64,000 nucleotides of DNA from a virus. The notes under the pieces are model-generated. The model made no database searches and was not told where the DNA came from. It worked only from the letters and a program-made list of their open reading frames with translations. Below are positions 23,983 to 33,404 of this stretch, piece by piece (position 1 is the first letter of the stretch; each line of letters starts with the position of its first letter). The position numbers and the translations under genes are program-made. The stretch covers positions 1-64,000 of IMG/VR virus record IMGVR_UViG_3300005841_000032; one strand, written 5' to 3'.

Positions 23983-24533
23983 GCTATATGTCCTGCTAAT
24001 TTCAAATGTTCTTTATTTCTGTAAATACTATACAAATCTGAAATGATTCCCTCATAAACATTAAATAATGTAATGGGAAGAGGTTTAAATATAAATTCAG
24101 GTATTTGAATGACCGCTATTGCTTCGCAATCTGGCTCAGTCATTTTATATGCAGTCAATTGCAATACCTGCTCAAGATAAACATTTGTGTTACTCTTAAA
24201 GTCACAAAGATATTTCTTTCCATTAGCTTTTAAGTAAATATCATATCGGCCCACAAACCAATCATGTTCTACTTTCTTTTCAATGGCGTATATTTCTTCT
24301 ACGTTATGCTCTTCAAAAAATTTAAGAAAATTTGCTTCATGTTCAGAGTTTTCAAAAGGAATAGAATCTTTAATAAAACGATCTATTTGCGAATGTAAAC
24401 TTATACCTTTACTTGTTGATTGTTTACGATGTTCTGCAAGTGAAATTCCTTCAAGTCCTATTTTGTTTGCCCAGCCCAAAAGAGCGGGTTTATCAAGTAA
24501 ACCTACGAGAGTTGAAATTGAGGGTTTTTTCAT
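23979..24533 (-). CDS. PD-(D/E)XK exonuclease (RecB/Cas4-like)
   Basis: 184 aa. The nuclease core is visible as GRYDIYLKANGKKYLCDFKS, with the aspartates and lysine of the PD-(D/E)XK site, followed by EQVLQLTAYKM, the QxxxY motif of RecB-family enzymes. Phages use such proteins in recombination or degradation of host DNA. It overlaps the sigma-like gene downstream by 4 nt. Confidence 0.82.
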   Translation of the reverse strand: MKKPSISTLVGLLDKPALLGWANKIGLEGISLAEHRKQSTSKGISLHSQIDRFIKDSIPFENSEHEANFLKFFEEHNVEEIYAIEKKVEHDWFVGRYDIYLKANGKKYLCDFKSNTNVYLEQVLQLTAYKMTEPDCEAIAVIQIPEFIFKPLPITLFNVYEGIISDLYSIYRNKEHLKLAGHIA

Positions 24534-25411
24534 GCTGCTTGTTTGAATGACGATCTTCTAATTGATTGATTCTTATTCCTAGATTCCTGAACGCATTCTT
24601 TAGAACAATATTTTACTTTATTAGCCATTGGAATAAAAGTCGCATTGCATATTGCGCAATTAATAGTTCTTCTTTGTTTAAAGACAGGAATATGATTCTT
24701 TAATTTCCATCCAAAGCAACCGTTCGATTTGCCAAATGCAACACTTTGTAATGAGGACGGTTTTAATCCAATTGATCTGGCAAACTTAGCTACGTTATGA
24801 ACTTTAACTTCTTCGCCGCTTGGAGAAATTAAAACTACATCACTACACTTAAACATCTCAATTCCATTAGCAACGTTTTTAACTCGCGTCTCATTGCGTC
24901 TAATTTTAGTCTCTTCGCTCTGCTTATAACCTTTTTGCTTTTTGGTTTCTAATCCACGCAAAGTAGCTTCTTTTGGAAATTCCTTCCCCAACCAATATCT
25001 AGTTGGATTTTTTAATTTAGCTTCACGCTGCTTTTGTTTAGTTGTTTCCTTTGTTGAATAACCATAGTTGCTAAAAGCTTTTTTAGAAATATTAAAACCT
25101 ATTAAGGATTTATATGGCTGAAATACATCTAAATAATTTTGCTCTATAACATTAACCAGTCGCATCTTAAAATTTTCTTTAGATTCGCCTTTTATTTTAT
25201 CTACATGTTCTAATACCTCAAACTTAAAACACTCGCGGCCATATTTATTGAATGAATTTTGCAACTTTGAATTCTCATGATAATTACCACGCAATCGACA
25301 AAAATGATCTTGTTTTCTTTTATATAAATTATATGTACTGCCAATATAAATTAATCCATTACGAATACAAGTTATGCAATATATTCCGGGATTTTTAGTT
25401 ATCTCCTTCAT
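24530..25411 (-). CDS. GIY-YIG homing endonuclease
   Basis: 293 aa. GIY (residues 9-11), YIG (22-24) and the catalytic Arg32 in LYKRKQDH form the nuclease. A NUMOD-like DNA-binding region (SDVVLISPSGEEVKVHNVAKFARSIG) follows, ending in CFGWKLK. A zinc-finger-like tail has CAICNATF and YCSKEC. It overlaps the 3' end of the IbrB-like gene by 17 nt, so it looks inserted at that gene's end. Confidence 0.9.
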   Translation of the reverse strand: MKEITKNPGIYCITCIRNGLIYIGSTYNLYKRKQDHFCRLRGNYHENSKLQNSFNKYGRECFKFEVLEHVDKIKGESKENFKMRLVNVIEQNYLDVFQPYKSLIGFNISKKAFSNYGYSTKETTKQKQREAKLKNPTRYWLGKEFPKEATLRGLETKKQKGYKQSEETKIRRNETRVKNVANGIEMFKCSDVVLISPSGEEVKVHNVAKFARSIGLKPSSLQSVAFGKSNGCFGWKLKNHIPVFKQRRTINCAICNATFIPMANKVKYCSKECVQESRNKNQSIRRSSFKQAA

Positions 25412-26078
25412 TTTCTTCGTCTAATTCTATACTCATCTCTTTTTCATCCCACGCTTTGGAGAAATCTATATCTGCAAACAAAGACGCAAGTCCAGTAATT
25501 TGTTTAAGCCTAAGCATCTCTTCTCTATCCATTCCGAGATGTCTTTGAATCCATGCGTCACTCATACCGGCTTGCACTAATTCCCCAACAATATTAGACA
25601 TAAGATCAATTGAATGCACCCCACGTGCCCTATTGTGTCTTATAGTACTTGCCATCCTGTTAGCAATATCCTTTTGAGAATTGCGAATAAACGTCAATGG
25701 TATCCTGCCCTTAGTCGATTCACTAATATCATTAAAAGTCTTTTCTATTAATCGCCTGTGTGCGCCATCCACCACTTTAATCTTTCCCTCTTCCGTTTTA
25801 TCAGTTACAATAGACATTGTATAACCATCTTCCGAAACAGAAGTGTGTAACAAATCCAAACTCAATTTATCCATTTTGTTTGGATTATATTCATTGACTT
25901 CTACGTCATCTGATTTAATCCACAAAACGCAATCAACTGGATGATGCTTTAGGGGGCTTACTGAATGTAACTCTAAACGTATCTCATTCAGCAAATCAAT
26001 TTGGTCATCAACATTTGAAACGCTGCTTATTTGTTCTTTAAGCAAGTCAACAAGTTCTTGGACTATACTATTCTTCAT
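25395..26078 (-). CDS. ParB/Srx-fold protein, IbrB-like
   Basis: 227 aa. Residues 50-130 form a ParB N-terminal-like domain: VEVNEYNPNKMDKLSLDLL, then KVVDGAHRRLI and RHNRARGVHS. The C-terminal part is helical with a possible DNA-binding segment (IQRHLGMDREEMLRLKQITG). In IbrA/IbrB pairs this protein accompanies a PAPS-reductase-like partner, as here, with an 11-nt overlap. The pair's biochemical role is not established; modification of DNA or nucleotides is a hypothesis. Confidence 0.82.
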   Translation of the reverse strand: MKNSIVQELVDLLKEQISSVSNVDDQIDLLNEIRLELHSVSPLKHHPVDCVLWIKSDDVEVNEYNPNKMDKLSLDLLHTSVSEDGYTMSIVTDKTEEGKIKVVDGAHRRLIEKTFNDISESTKGRIPLTFIRNSQKDIANRMASTIRHNRARGVHSIDLMSNIVGELVQAGMSDAWIQRHLGMDREEMLRLKQITGLASLFADIDFSKAWDEKEMSIELDEENEGDN

Positions 26079-27435
26079 TTTCTTCTTCTTTTTCTAATTG
26101 TTTAGATTGTACTCTAGCATCCTTCAACCTTCCATATCTCTCCAACGCCTTCTGCCTGATTATATTCTGATCCTTTGTACGAGAACATCCCATATACTGC
26201 AAAGCGTAATCGTTCTTCATTATTGTTGCGCATACTGCTTTCCAACTTGGACAATGACGGAAATCTGATATTGAAGTGTCTTCAGGGAATCCAGATTTGA
26301 TTTTCACAATTTCATATACTCCCGGCTTGGTGCAAAGTTTAGAAATTTCATGCGTATTTTCAATCTCAATCCCCTCTTCGATCATTGTCTTTATCACCTT
26401 TGGATTTCTTCCATATCCCTTTTCAGCCCAAGTCTTTTGAAATCTCTCAAGATTTTCAACTACTTTTTTTTTAAATCCTTCCGGCAATGTTGTCAAAAGA
26501 AAGTAGGCGTATTCCTTCCATGTAAAGTGATTTGGTTTAGTTATTGTTTTCCATCCCATTGCAGTTGTACCACCATACAAACCACCAAAGTTAACGCCAT
26601 TAACGCGACTTAACATTTTACCCCAACTATTCGGATCAATTGCCTTATATAGCTTTAGGTTTTCCTGCCCCGATTGATGGAATGGACTAGCAACCCTCAT
26701 TTGATCTACACTTAACCCAGCTTGCCAATACAAGTCGTAAATCTTATTGTAGTCAAATTCAAACTTATAATTCGCTACCCAAATATCCTCAGTAACCCAA
26801 TCATACAAAGGATAAAAATTCACTGTGTTTTGATCGACTACCTTTGAATATTTCAATCCCTTATGCATATACTTTCTATGCTTTGAGGTAAATATTGCCC
26901 TTCGGGTAAGTGACTCTTGCGCCCTCAATCCAATTAACACGGCTGTTCTGCCGTATGTTTTACCATACCACTCTGAAAACTGGATACGAGCATCGAAACC
27001 CTTAGTTCCTTTTATAAACTCATAGGGACAATTGCTATGATTTATCACATAGTCATGTTTAGGCATTGGCCTAACCCACAATTCTTTCTTATCTTCATCC
27101 CACGGTATCCAACGAGGTTCATACATTGATACAGAACATGCAGCCGAAATAGGTAAGCAAAGCCAATATCTACCCTTAACGTCACTCATTGCCTCAAAAG
27201 TACGTTCTGCATATTCGTGTGTATACTTGTAATCGGCTTCGTAATCTTCATAGTATACCGATAACTTATGTAATAAATTGTTTTCCTTTGCATACTTATA
27301 AGCCAAATTCAATAATACGCCACTATCCTTACCACAAGAAAAAGCTACCAATACATTTTCAAAATCTTCAAAGATTAATTTCAAGCGTTCCATGACTGCC
27401 TGATAGACATTCTTTGACTTTTCTTGCTCTTTCAT
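26068..27435 (-). CDS. PAPS-reductase-fold protein, IbrA-like (DUF3440)
   Basis: ATG at 27435 (MKEQEKSKNVYQAVMERL) is preferred to a TTG three codons earlier. The PP-loop motif is FSCGKDSG, near residues 32-39, for binding ATP or PAPS. SWYG-like, IGLRAQESLTRR and YPLYDWVTEDIW are family features. The C-terminal DUF3440-like segment has PSWKAVCATIMKNDYALQYM. It forms a pair with the ParB-fold gene downstream. IbrA is known as a regulator-type gene in E. coli prophages and the family is common in phages; its chemistry is not settled. Confidence 0.88.
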   Translation of the reverse strand: MKEQEKSKNVYQAVMERLKLIFEDFENVLVAFSCGKDSGVLLNLAYKYAKENNLLHKLSVYYEDYEADYKYTHEYAERTFEAMSDVKGRYWLCLPISAACSVSMYEPRWIPWDEDKKELWVRPMPKHDYVINHSNCPYEFIKGTKGFDARIQFSEWYGKTYGRTAVLIGLRAQESLTRRAIFTSKHRKYMHKGLKYSKVVDQNTVNFYPLYDWVTEDIWVANYKFEFDYNKIYDLYWQAGLSVDQMRVASPFHQSGQENLKLYKAIDPNSWGKMLSRVNGVNFGGLYGGTTAMGWKTITKPNHFTWKEYAYFLLTTLPEGFKKKVVENLERFQKTWAEKGYGRNPKVIKTMIEEGIEIENTHEISKLCTKPGVYEIVKIKSGFPEDTSISDFRHCPSWKAVCATIMKNDYALQYMGCSRTKDQNIIRQKALERYGRLKDARVQSKQLEKEEENEE

Positions 27436-27646
27436 CCAGTTCAATTCTTTTTAAGAAGCTATAAAGTTCACATTTTTCTCTCGAATATCCAAGAGATTCT
27501 AATTGACGATCATTTTTTAGTATTGCAATGCAAACACGTTGATATGAAGGCACTTTATCGAATATTTCAGGTGGCGATTCATCCGGGAATTCAGGATAGC
27601 ACCTTTTTTGCCATGTTTCTATGTACTCTTCTAACTTCTTTCGCAT
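27368..27646 (-). CDS. Detached copy of the IbrA C-terminal (DUF3440) domain
   Basis: 92 aa. The segment PSYQRVCIAILKNDRQLESLGYSR aligns with PSWKAVCATIMKNDYALQYMGCSR near the end of the IbrA-like protein next door (shared P-S, V-C, K-N-D, L, G, S-R). It overlaps the IbrA start by 68 nt, long for this genome, and the next gene by 56 nt. It could be a duplication of that domain or an accessory subunit of the same complex. Confidence 0.72.
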   Translation of the reverse strand: MRKKLEEYIETWQKRCYPEFPDESPPEIFDKVPSYQRVCIAILKNDRQLESLGYSREKCELYSFLKRIELDERARKVKECLSGSHGTLEINL

Positions 27647-28013
27647 ATTTTATTTTCCACTTATCAATAGTTTGTTGCGCTATTGCGTCCGCATCTTCTC
27701 TCTGTTTATCGGTTAGCTCTTTCCACGCCATCCTAGTTATATATTCTGGAATACCAAGTTTCCAATGAACAGCGCAATGGCCTACAAAAGCACGTTGATT
27801 CACTGAGGCGTTAGTAAGGCTATTGATCATTGTTTGCGGCCATGCTTTTACTACTTTCTTCATTGCTCTACCATACTTAACCCAATCTCCTGTAAATCGT
27901 ATGGCTTTTCGCAACATCTTTCTTTCTAATTTTTCATCTTCAATCTTTTTCCACATTCCCGCTTTATAATCTTCCCACTCCCAATACGGTATCCAAACTT
28001 GTTTTAACTTCAT
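27591..28013 (-). CDS. Conserved phage protein next to IbrA (140 aa)
   Basis: Starts MKLKQVWIPYWEWEDYKAGM. The middle has NQRAFVGHCAVHWKLGIPEY and a helical basic C terminus. Similar proteins accompany IbrA-like genes in other phages, from memory. Its ATG overlaps the polymerase stop as TAATG. No enzymatic motif is evident. Confidence 0.65.
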   Translation of the reverse strand: MKLKQVWIPYWEWEDYKAGMWKKIEDEKLERKMLRKAIRFTGDWVKYGRAMKKVVKAWPQTMINSLTNASVNQRAFVGHCAVHWKLGIPEYITRMAWKELTDKQREDADAIAQQTIDKWKIKYAKEVRRVHRNMAKKVLS

Positions 28014-31000
28014 TAGAACAATTCTATTTGCGTTTTTTCGTTGCCATAAACAACGTTCTTTTTATTATATGTGTCAAATTTTATTTGTCCATTCATCATT
28101 AATCCTACTCCTTCACCTCTTTCTTCTATCTTATTTTTAAATCTTTCCCATTCACTGTTCCACAAAGTAATATCTACCAAATCATTATTATGATCAATAG
28201 TTAATTTACACATTTCCCCTTTCTTTGTTTTACGCTTAACTATTTCTTGAATGATTCCGCCTATCACCACATTACATCCTTCATTCTCTTTCATTTGAAC
28301 TTGATCGGACGTTACGTGTTGTTGATAATCGAATCCTAATTCGTCTACCATTGTACTGTAATCAAAATAACCAAAGCCCGATAAATTACGCTGCATTTTA
28401 TACCAATAGAATTCTTTGTAATGATCTTCGGGCAAGTCAGAATCTAATTTATATAGTGCATAAAATTGCTCCATTAGTTTTTTTCTTTGTAATGGATGTT
28501 GAATAGCATGTAAACTATCAAAACAACCTGAATAAATTAAATGCTTAACTACTCTACTGTTTACCGCTTGAGATTTGCAGCGTTTTACAAACTCTTCCAG
28601 CGAAAAAAAATCACCACGCTCTTCCCTTTCTTTAGCAATATAATTCAATGCTACTTCGCCTACGTGTTTAATCCTACCAATAGACCAATAGATTGAATTA
28701 GTTTCAAAATCGGTGTAGAATGTTGATTTAGATTTATTAACATCAGGCGGGTGAAGTTTTATTTGATCGAACTTTCTTAGCTCACTTACTCTTTTTGCTA
28801 CTTCATCATCACTTGCATGTTGTAAAGATACTGTCCAAAACTCAAGTGGATAATAATGTTTTATCCATGCTGTTTGATAACCAATGAGAGAATATTCAAT
28901 CGCGTGACTCAAGTTAAAAGAATACGCCGCAAACGCTTCAATCTTATTCCAAATTTTTTCTGCTTCAAATTTTACACAACCTCTTTCAACGCAACCCGCT
29001 ACAAATTTATCTCTATAACTTTGCATTTTCTCCAAATCTTTTTTACCTGTAGCCTTCCTTACGCCATCGCCTTCCGTTAAAGTAAATCCAGCTAATACTT
29101 GAACCATCCTAATAATTTGCTCTTGATACGTATAAAGACCGAAAGTATCCTTTAATATTTCTTCCGTTCCCCAATCATATTCAGGCTCTTTTTTACCAAA
29201 CTTAATCTTCGCATAATTCTCATGCGCTCCTGAATCCATAGGGCCGGGACGATAAAGGGCATTCATCGCTGCAAGTTCTTCTATGCTTTCAGGTTTTACT
29301 TCCCTACAATACGCCGCAAGTCCATCAGTAGTAAATTGGAATATGTCTTGCGTTAATCCTCTTTTGAATAAAGAATCGAACACCCTTTTGTCCTTAGTGT
29401 CTATTTTATTCAAATTTATTTTTACGCCATTGTGTTCTTCAATTAAGTCTATCATTTCTTTCAACTTGTCCAATTGACTTAATCCAAGAATATCAGCTTT
29501 CAAGAAACCACAATCATCTAATTGCGTTCCGTCCCACTCACTTATTAAAACCCCATCTATTAATTTACAAGGAAACCAATCGTATATGGTCATTCTTTGG
29601 CCATGCTTATTTTTTGTTGGTGTAATAATTACACCCGCCGCATGTATAGATGATGACTTTGGTTGGCCTAAAACTAATGGTATATCCTGAATAGCTTCTA
29701 AATGCTCATTGATAAATTGCTTTAACTTATTATTCCCTATTGTGGCATGAAAAATACTTGAATATTCTTCATTGCTTTCTTCAATCATTCCGCCAAAGTA
29801 ATTTATGTTTTGAGGTTCTTCACCGCGGAAACGCAACAAATCTCTAAACGCTGCCTTACTTTGCATTGTTGAATATGTACCAATGGAACAAACATTGTCT
29901 TTACCAAATCTTTGTTCCATATATCTTTTTACATCCTCTCTTCTTTCAGAGGCAAAATCGGTGTCAATATCCGGTAATCCTTTACCGATCCTAGATTCAT
30001 TCAAAAACCTTTCGAAGATAAGTCCATATTCAATCGGGTCTACTTTTGTAATATTACAAAGCAAAGCTATTAAACTACCACCAGCACTACCACGTCCAGT
30101 ACCCACCATTACATCATTAGCTTCGCACCAATTGATTATGTCTCTAAGAATTAAGAAATAATCAATGAAGCCACCTCTTGAGATTACATCATATTCTACT
30201 TCAATTCTTTGTGTATAAATATCTAAATCCTTTCCCTTATCAATGACATTAGTTTGTAATCCATCTTGAATTACACTCCAAAATAAATCTTCATTAGTTG
30301 CAAATTGTTCTTTCTCTTCTTCTGTCATTTCATATTTAGGCAAGTGAATTTCACCCGTCTTAATCTGAAAATTACATCCATCTGCTATTTCATTGGTGCA
30401 TTCTAGTGTCCTTTGCAATATTTCTAGTGCCCAATCTTCGCCTTTTGTTTCAAATAGTTCAATAGATTGCGCCGCTATGTCTTCTAATGACTTAAAATAT
30501 TGATCTTCCGATTGGTATTCAAATCCTACCTTTCCAATGAAGTTCAATATTTTCTTAACTGGATAATCTTCTTTATCCAGATAATAAGAATCAGGAATTA
30601 AAACTAATCCAATTATGTCATTATAATATTGTAAATATGTTTTAAGACAATTTAGACATTGAATGTCTCTTTGCTCTGCTTTATATTGAACGGGGTCGAA
30701 TTGAAAGTAATATTTTTCAAACTGTGATTCTAAATACCGCTCTATCAAATCAGGATTCAACATCGTGTCATTTTGAAACACACAATACAATCCTTTTGAA
30801 TTATTCAATAGATGTTCTTCTGTGATATGAGTAGAGTTATTATCTACATTTAATTGCTTGTGAATCCTTAGCAGATTAGCCCACCCTATGTCATTTTTGA
30901 CATATAGTTTTACCTTATATTCTTCCTTTTCTTTTCGTACCGTGTAAGTTGCTCCAATAATTGACTTTAATCCTGCTTTCTTTGCTGCCTGTTGGAATTT

Positions 31001-31438
31001 CAATGCCCCCGCAAGCGTATGTTTTTCAGCTATACCTACTGTTTTTATTCCTATCCATTTAGCTTTATTGCACCAATCAGTATAATTTCGAGAGCCTACA
31101 CATAGCTCATAGCCACCATGAATTCCAAGATATGGAAACCCGCTTAATTCTTTCGCTTGCCCTATGTGCTTTAGTATATTGAGTTGTATTTTTTCTTCTT
31201 TCGTTGAGCTTCTATATACCTTTCCTCCAAAAGAGAAACACCAGAAATCTACTAATATAGCTTCTGGTGCGTTTAATTCATCTTCATCAATGATTAAATT
31301 AAAATCATCATCAAATAATTTTCCTCTCTTTGGCTCTATACATAGATGATCTTTGCCATCTAACTTAAATGATCTATTACTAGTCCATTCAACATTTAGA
31401 TTATTAGACTCTATCCATTGTTTTATGAAGTCGATCAT
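28013..31438 (-). CDS. dnaE: DNA polymerase III alpha subunit (DnaE-type, family C)
   Basis: 1141 aa, the replicative polymerase. About 100 N-terminal residues precede a PHP domain (FPYLGIHGGYELCVGS, then VGIAEKHTL), whose usual His ligands appear reduced. The palm follows: GRGSAGGS (448-455), PDIDTDF (489-495, two catalytic Asp) and KADILGL with Asp649. HAAGVII (599-605), YRPGPMDSGAHE and FNLSHAIEYSLIGY are family C motifs. A C-terminal OB fold includes GGIIQEIVKRKTKKGE. No proofreading subunit is seen in this window. Confidence 0.95.
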   Translation of the reverse strand: MIDFIKQWIESNNLNVEWTSNRSFKLDGKDHLCIEPKRGKLFDDDFNLIIDEDELNAPEAILVDFWCFSFGGKVYRSSTKEEKIQLNILKHIGQAKELSGFPYLGIHGGYELCVGSRNYTDWCNKAKWIGIKTVGIAEKHTLAGALKFQQAAKKAGLKSIIGATYTVRKEKEEYKVKLYVKNDIGWANLLRIHKQLNVDNNSTHITEEHLLNNSKGLYCVFQNDTMLNPDLIERYLESQFEKYYFQFDPVQYKAEQRDIQCLNCLKTYLQYYNDIIGLVLIPDSYYLDKEDYPVKKILNFIGKVGFEYQSEDQYFKSLEDIAAQSIELFETKGEDWALEILQRTLECTNEIADGCNFQIKTGEIHLPKYEMTEEEKEQFATNEDLFWSVIQDGLQTNVIDKGKDLDIYTQRIEVEYDVISRGGFIDYFLILRDIINWCEANDVMVGTGRGSAGGSLIALLCNITKVDPIEYGLIFERFLNESRIGKGLPDIDTDFASERREDVKRYMEQRFGKDNVCSIGTYSTMQSKAAFRDLLRFRGEEPQNINYFGGMIEESNEEYSSIFHATIGNNKLKQFINEHLEAIQDIPLVLGQPKSSSIHAAGVIITPTKNKHGQRMTIYDWFPCKLIDGVLISEWDGTQLDDCGFLKADILGLSQLDKLKEMIDLIEEHNGVKINLNKIDTKDKRVFDSLFKRGLTQDIFQFTTDGLAAYCREVKPESIEELAAMNALYRPGPMDSGAHENYAKIKFGKKEPEYDWGTEEILKDTFGLYTYQEQIIRMVQVLAGFTLTEGDGVRKATGKKDLEKMQSYRDKFVAGCVERGCVKFEAEKIWNKIEAFAAYSFNLSHAIEYSLIGYQTAWIKHYYPLEFWTVSLQHASDDEVAKRVSELRKFDQIKLHPPDVNKSKSTFYTDFETNSIYWSIGRIKHVGEVALNYIAKEREERGDFFSLEEFVKRCKSQAVNSRVVKHLIYSGCFDSLHAIQHPLQRKKLMEQFYALYKLDSDLPEDHYKEFYWYKMQRNLSGFGYFDYSTMVDELGFDYQQHVTSDQVQMKENEGCNVVIGGIIQEIVKRKTKKGEMCKLTIDHNNDLVDITLWNSEWERFKNKIEERGEGVGLMMNGQIKFDTYNKKNVVYGNEKTQIELF

Positions 31439-31617
31439 TTATTAATCAGTGTATCTCTATATAATTTACATCCAAAATTATTCAAAAGATCATCAACTTC
31501 ATGAGTTATTAAAAATGATTCATCTAATGAATCTATTACTAATTGACATTCCCCCTTATGCCATATTTCATCGCCTATTTGCAATGATTCGTATCCAGTA
31601 TATTCAACTTCTTTCAT
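31435..31617 (-). CDS. Small hypothetical protein (60 aa)
   Basis: ATG at 31617 (MKEVEYTGYESLQIGDEIWH) is preferred to a TTG two codons earlier. It starts 2 nt after the upstream stop and overlaps the polymerase gene by 4 nt. The beta-rich pattern (GDEIWHKGECQLVIDSL) suggests a small barrel. Function unknown. Confidence 0.55.
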   Translation of the reverse strand: MKEVEYTGYESLQIGDEIWHKGECQLVIDSLDESFLITHEVDDLLNNFGCKLYRDTLINK

Positions 31618-31619
31618 TC

Positions 31620-32162
31620 TCAAAATGTTTTATGTGTAAAGAATCTTTTTATTTTGTAGCAGGTATTTAAAGTTAACCCGGTGTAATTATCAGTTTGAAA
31701 GAAGTTATATTGTTGAGTTAATAGCATATCACTATCATCATCAATAATAGCGTATCTATAAAAGTCATAATATGGAACATTGAAATACTTTTCACAATTA
31801 TCTTTTAACCATAAACTAATTTCGGTTCCTCTTTCATATCCGGTTACGGGCGTTTTGTCAATAATGTTAAATGTGCCGCCACAAAATGAAAATATTGTTT
31901 TTAGTTCATCTACCGTCTTGTTCTTTCTCCATGTACTCGAAATTACGACTACGCTTTCCGTTTCTTCGCATAGCGCATTCAGTAACTTAATTCTCTCTTT
32001 ACTTATTTGGCTTGAATAATATTCTAACTCTTCTATTAGTTGTTTCTTAACACTTTTACGCAATTGCTTTTTAGCTTCTTTATAATCTTTAAATTGCAAA
32101 GATTCATAATGCAGTTGGCAATTAAGAACACCATCTATATCTAAGAAGATTAAATTTTTCAC
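31620..32162 (-). CDS. HAD-superfamily phosphatase domain protein
   Basis: 180 aa. Motif I is FLDIDGVLN (residues 6-14) with the nucleophilic Asp, motif II is VVISSTWR, and motif IV is AIIDDDSDML. The RGTEISLWL segment and the TD..TGLT end match the HAD domain of Swiss-army-knife RNA-repair proteins. It might remove phosphates from nucleic acid ends or nucleotides. It overlaps the primase gene by 4 nt. Confidence 0.85.
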   Translation of the reverse strand: MKNLIFLDIDGVLNCQLHYESLQFKDYKEAKKQLRKSVKKQLIEELEYYSSQISKERIKLLNALCEETESVVVISSTWRKNKTVDELKTIFSFCGGTFNIIDKTPVTGYERGTEISLWLKDNCEKYFNVPYYDFYRYAIIDDDSDMLLTQQYNFFQTDNYTGLTLNTCYKIKRFFTHKTF

Positions 32163-33145
32163 AGTTTACTTGTTAAATAACTCATATTGAAATCCATCCA
32201 ATCCTTTGAATTTTCAAGTAAACTTAATGCTTGTTCGCTATCAATTTCATTTGGATCGGCTTCATAAAGATAACTGATTCGTACATTAAAATGCAAGGCT
32301 GCTTTACTCGCTACTTGTTTTACTTTATCTAAAACATCTGCTTCGAACCATAACCAAATATTCTTTACTTTCTTTTTTTTCAATAGTTCTATTTGTTCAA
32401 TAGAAAGTTTCGCACCAAAGGTGGCTAAACATTTCATTTCTTCATTACCATCTAAACCTAAATTTGTATCTGTTTTGGTTTTACTGAATATTCCTTCCAC
32501 CAAAATCACGTCTGTGATTTTACCGGGTATTACTTCATCTATTCCAAATAGCATCTTAGAAAAATCCGTACTTGAGTTCTGATAACGCAAATATATTTCT
32601 TCTGTTCCGTTTTCTTTCTGCTTTTTGTTGTAATTATCTATCCATTCTTTACTTTTCTCCGATCTACCTACGTATCCAACCGTTTTACCGTCCATTTTTA
32701 CAAGGAAAGTAACGTAGTCTTTTTTCAGTCTTGACCGACCAACCTCATATTTCTGAAAATCGCCATCAGTAAACCCTCTTTTTCTTAAATATTCGTCCTC
32801 GAAAACTCTTTTCCAACCTATCGGAGGTTTTATTTCAGGCAGTTCTGTATTTAAAGGGCTAGAATCAATTTCTAGATTACTTGTGAGACGGCCAAATACA
32901 TTTACCTCACTTCGATACCCCTCGGAAAAATCTTTTATCTTACCTAAATATTTCAATAAATAACGGACATCGGTACCCCGAAAGCCACATTTGCCCCGGA
33001 AACAGCCGAATTTGTGAGGAGGCTCTAAAGAAACCCCGAATTCCGACATGGAACATGAGGGGCATCTTCCATATACGTTTTTACCTCTGGAATCTAAGTA
33101 AGAATCCTGTATTAAATCAAGTAACTGTTTTTCAGACAGTTTCAT
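32159..33145 (-). CDS. DNA primase (DnaG-like, zinc-binding and TOPRIM-like domains)
   Basis: 328 aa. Zinc-binding residues Cys28, Cys31, Cys48 and Cys53 (RCPSC ... GCFRGKC) recognise template. A TOPRIM-like core follows: VILVEGIFSK (213-222, conserved Glu) and IWLWFEAD (263-270), where the usual DxD motif is altered. Short for a primase; the helicase-binding domain is not evident. It lies between the polymerase and the DnaB-like helicase genes, as expected for the replisome. Confidence 0.87.
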   Translation of the reverse strand: MKLSEKQLLDLIQDSYLDSRGKNVYGRCPSCSMSEFGVSLEPPHKFGCFRGKCGFRGTDVRYLLKYLGKIKDFSEGYRSEVNVFGRLTSNLEIDSSPLNTELPEIKPPIGWKRVFEDEYLRKRGFTDGDFQKYEVGRSRLKKDYVTFLVKMDGKTVGYVGRSEKSKEWIDNYNKKQKENGTEEIYLRYQNSSTDFSKMLFGIDEVIPGKITDVILVEGIFSKTKTDTNLGLDGNEEMKCLATFGAKLSIEQIELLKKKKVKNIWLWFEADVLDKVKQVASKAALHFNVRISYLYEADPNEIDSEQALSLLENSKDWMDFNMSYLTSKL

Positions 33146-33404
33146 GAAATACTTTCCTGTACGTTTCGTTATCTATTTCATCAAAGTCAATGAATTTAAA
33201 GTCATTGCCGTCTTCATCGTAGTTTGTAAATACTACTTGCTTAATTCCTTCATCTGTTTTTGCAATATGGGTAAATCCAAATCCCTCACAAATAAGAGGC
33301 ATGTTTTCTCCCGGCTGCAATTGCGCATACATTTCATCTAAATCGAAGTCGCTAGACATTTCATTGGCATAGCGATCACAATACTGTTTAGAATACTCAT
33401 TCAT
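33132..33404 (-). CDS. Hypothetical acidic protein (90 aa)
   Basis: ATG at 33404 (MNEYSKQYCDRYANEMSSDF) is preferred to a TTG 16 codons earlier that overlaps the neighbour widely. The protein is strongly acidic (DFDLDEMY, NYDEDGNDFKFIDFDEID). A protein-mimic or regulatory role is possible but not shown. Confidence 0.5.
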   Translation of the reverse strand: MNEYSKQYCDRYANEMSSDFDLDEMYAQLQPGENMPLICEGFGFTHIAKTDEGIKQVVFTNYDEDGNDFKFIDFDEIDNETYRKVFHETV

